NCBI GenBank assembly: GCA_003194525.1
Contig: NBIV01000128.1
Location: 62,001-126,000 of the forward strand
Origin: Gracilariopsis chorda
Lineage: Eukaryota > Rhodophyta > Florideophyceae > Gracilariales > Gracilariaceae
Direction: 5' to 3'
DNA length: 64,000 nt
Both the position numbers and the translations under genes were made by a program. This document shows, piece after piece, positions 61,430 to 64,000 of the stretch. Under the pieces are notes generated by a model. That model was not told where the DNA came from and ran no database searches. It was given only the letters and a program-made list of their open reading frames with translations. Each line of letters starts with the position of its first letter. Position 1 is the stretch's first letter.

Positions 61430-62451
61430 TTATACCCCAGGCGATCCAAAGCCATACTGTGACACTTCCAACCCAACTCCAGCTTCCTGCAGAAAATCAA
61501 TTCGTAGCGCTCTGGTGCAAAGCAGTTTCAGAGAAGAATGTGCTTGTACAAAGCAAATGGCGTACATAATGCAAATCTTACCGTCTGCATAGATTGCAAA
61601 AGCTTCCGGATCTCCCTGAACTGATGCTTCATACCGTGTTACGTATGTACCAAACAAGCTTTTGATCTCTGTGAATTTTCGTTTACGAATCACACCATAT
61701 CGCACATGAGTACGTAGAGCTGGATTAGTTGAACGTATTTCTTCACGCATCACGCCTCCAGCGAGTACCAAGATCGGCTCAGTCCAAAAGTAAGGATCGT
61801 TAAATAAAGGAGCTATAGATTCAGACCATGGGTATACCTGTTGAGTGTCCAATTCCACTCTTTTCATGCTATACATTAGTTTCTCCCGAATCGTAACCAT
61901 GCAAGCATCTATTAGAATATGCAGCAGTCTACAAAATACCACTGCTGCAAAAGAATGTCTACGCGGGGACTGCAGAGAAGAAACTGCATTTGAGGTCCAA
62001 ACGGTGGCTCTCCAATGAGTATTACACTACCGGCAAAGACAGGTATGTCTCTTTTAAGCCAAATAGCTGCTTCTTGATCATTAGAGTTGCGTGTAGCTCG
62101 CACTGTTGTTGCCGGTAGTTCACTGGCAGGAGCGCAATCAATACTACTTGCGTCAGCAGATAGATCAATCATCTTACATATTGTTGCAAGGCTCACCTTC
62201 CGTTGTACCATTTTGCTTGTCAATAGACTGCGTTTGGTGGTAAGTTTTGCATTTTGTCCGCCAATGACGTTCAAAAACTTAAAGGTCAGTTTGCAATGAT
62301 TGTTATCGAAAGGAAATTGCTCCAATGTTTTGATACTGCTTTGTATAGTTGTTCGTATCAATACAGAATTTTCTGCAGTTGTAATTGCGTCGTCGGTGTT
62401 AAATGGTGTTTTACTTGTCCTCAGGGTATTGAGCTGCGGTAAGGCCGCCAT
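61430..62451 (-). pseudogene. Unknown protein, one frameshift
   Basis: From the ATG at 62451 a frame runs to 61912, where a neighbouring frame takes over (overlap 61912-61942) and runs to 61430. Together about 340 residues. The first half has Ser/Thr-rich helices (VSLATICKMIDLSADASS), then IWLKRDIPVFAGSVILIGEP. The second half is mixed alpha/beta (PYFWTEPILVLAGGVMREEI, AFAIYADGKICIMYAICF). No motif recognised. It stands beside other broken genes on the same strand and could have formed one unit with them, but this is unproven. Confidence 0.4.
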
Positions 62452-62708
62452 TGAAGGCTGCACTAATCGTCGCAAGTAGAGCGCTGTTGCGAAAACTGGG
62501 CTAATGTTAAACGGTGGAAGAGAACGGGTTATGCATTACGGTAAGAAAATGGAAAAGCAGTTTTCGTTTAGCGATTACTGCGGCAGCTGGAAGGCTGCAA
62601 GTGGAAACAGAAAGTGTGTACTGACGTATGCAATGTGTCATCCTCTGATTCGATGTCCTCGGTCTACTTGATTTAGAGTTTTGATTTCGTCAAGTCGTGG
62701 AACGGCCC
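62452..62708. other. Spacer
   Basis: No gene recognised. Confidence 0.3.
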
Positions 62709-64000
62709 TTAGAAAAGTAGACTCGTTGAGCTACTTGCCTTTGTGTGCGAAAGAACTCGATACTCGAGCAGAGTACCGATAAGCAAAGAAAGGTATCCCA
62801 ATAAAAGAGCTTCCCCAATCATAAAAGCAACATGCAACAGATCCTGTTCTGCAATCATTGTTTCCAAAGTATAGATCCCCATGGACCAGCGTAAGAGAAA
62901 TTTCGTAGGCATACAACTCAGCACACAGCTGTTCTACAACCGTAGTGGCAGCACAAAGCTCTCTTACTTTTACTGAACTCCCAATGATGGCAATTGTGCT
63001 TTTAATTCGGACCCTTTCCACTGCTCTCGAAACCCCCAACATGTCAATCTGCTCAGCACCTAACATTCACAGGCGATGGAGATGGGCAATATATCTCCGT
63101 TGTAAACCTGCCAAGTTTATGATACTCACTTCCAGATTTTTGTTCTCAGTGTCATAGCTTCGACCGCCCATTTGTAAAAAAGCATTTAACTGGACATTGA
63201 CATCTAGAACAGAGGGTACGTACGCAGAACTTGAGGCAATGAAATTCGTCAGGGGCACCTACACAGAATCCATTTTCGCAGTCAGTCTTGACGTAGAGCA
63301 CAATGGGAGTGTTGTTGCCAGCCAATGGAATGCCTCCTGATACCCGATATTGCAAAATGTTGGACCGTGCGTTACAATGAACTTGGAGCACGGGTCCATT
63401 CAGCTAAATGGCCTTTTGCTTCAACACAAAATGAACCCAACTTGAAACCTTCGAAAACCAACCGACATTTCGCCGGGGACAAAAAAAACTATCAGCCCCT
63501 CGTTCAGATGAGTTGGGACCAAGAATTTCATCTACAAGGGATGAAATAAGACCGCCACATATGAGCCCTTTCTTTTCAAAGCTCCTGATATCCTTCCGTG
63601 ATTCCCATTTGTACATGGCATCAATAATCTTCTCTCGCCTTCTCAGATCCATAACAAGAACTAAACGTTGATTATTAGTTTCGCCCTGCATTTGTACAAA
63701 TTTCGATTCCGAAAAGATCAAATCCATTCCAGTTGACTCCAGCACACTTCTACTCACGGCTTCTGGATTGTTTTCCCAAAAATCCTCTCTGCAGTCCCTA
63801 CTCTGTTCTTAAACCGAGATATGGACATGAGGTAGCATGTACTTCTCCTTACCGCTTTGCAGAAGAACCATGATTTCATTCTGGCTAGCAATGATGAAAT
63901 GAGCAGGTTTCTCATCACATAGTGCTTTTTATCTTAGAGTGATGCCACGAAACTTTTTTATCCAGCTTACGATGTCCGGAAGAATTGCTTCACAAGCCCA
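62709..64000 (-). pseudogene. NUDIX-like plus APH-kinase-like reading frame, degenerate and cut by edge
   Basis: Read from the right edge on the minus strand. 63990-63650: PAHFIIASQNEIMVLLQSGKEKYMLPH, then NNPEAVSRSVLESTGMDLIF resembles a worn NUDIX domain (the motif GE...REExxEExG is mostly lost). The frame runs through a TAG at about 63402 (FVLKQKAI then LNGPVLQVHCNA), a shift near 63255 and a TGA near 63066. 62731-63066 contains LTLVHGDLYFGNN and CFYDWGSS, the catalytic (HGDxxxxN) and metal (DW) motifs of the aminoglycoside-phosphotransferase/choline-kinase fold. A NUDIX-APH arrangement is inferred from order on one strand. Several stops make it a pseudogene, unless the order reflects neighbouring genes. 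Confidence 0.45.

Overview
The window reads as nuclear DNA of a multicellular-type (florideophyte-like) red alga. The clearest clue is a PsbQ'-type lumenal photosystem II subunit with a primary-plastid transit peptide followed by a twin-arginine lumen signal and no ER signal in front. Host genes are short, look intronless and sit in small compact islands between long stretches of decayed transposons. The species cannot be named from this sequence alone.

Layout. 1-2.2 kb: gag and leader of an LTR retrotransposon that runs off the left edge (minus strand). 3.9-6.0 kb: decayed piggyBac-type transposase. 8.1-14.9 kb: gene island with psbQ', a small membrane protein, a membrane-anchored PDI-like protein, a HEAT/TOG (CLASP-like) protein and a plastid M41-like membrane protein. 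17.8-18.3 kb: a bZIP factor. 18.6-25.8 kb: a complete but inactivated Copia element with a 5-bp target duplication; a 445-bp TRIM-like mini-element sits in its 3' LTR and a 951-bp solo LTR sits inside its RT/RNase H region. 25.95-32.93 kb: a Ty3/Gypsy element that carries, on the opposite strand between integrase and 3' LTR, an extra gene. 34.9-39.1 kb: second gene island, a type II membrane glycosyltransferase-like protein and an SF1 (IGHMBP2/UPF1-like) helicase. 39.8-52.0 kb: hAT, pogo, a second pogo fragment, a second Gypsy element and a DDE_Tnp_4-type DNA transposon with terminal inverted repeats. 52.8-59.1 kb: 64-68-bp tandem repeats, a decayed Helitron Rep/helicase and a Harbinger fragment. 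60-64 kb: broken host-like genes (eIF5 zinc-domain-like piece, an unknown protein, a NUDIX/APH-like reading frame running off the right edge).

Most striking observation: the antisense accessory gene of the first Gypsy element begins with a close copy of the histone H3 tail (MARTKPTAKKT against MARTKQTARKS, with a second matching block around H3 residues 19-26). It continues into a region with a Cys...His...Asp order suggestive of a papain-fold protease and ends in a basic Arg/Lys tail. The copy here has one stop and one frameshift, so it is inactive in this locus, but the gene may be intact elsewhere in the genome. A second unusual signal is a dense comb of perfect 4-8-bp hairpins that covers the gag/leader of the first element and the solo LTR inside the Copia element.

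The host genes do not form a pathway. They are independent genes in TE-rich DNA, some very tightly packed (two stop codons 30 bp apart at 13.8 kb). Nearly all transposon genes carry stops or frameshifts, so this is a graveyard of nested insertions in which the insertion order can partly be read.
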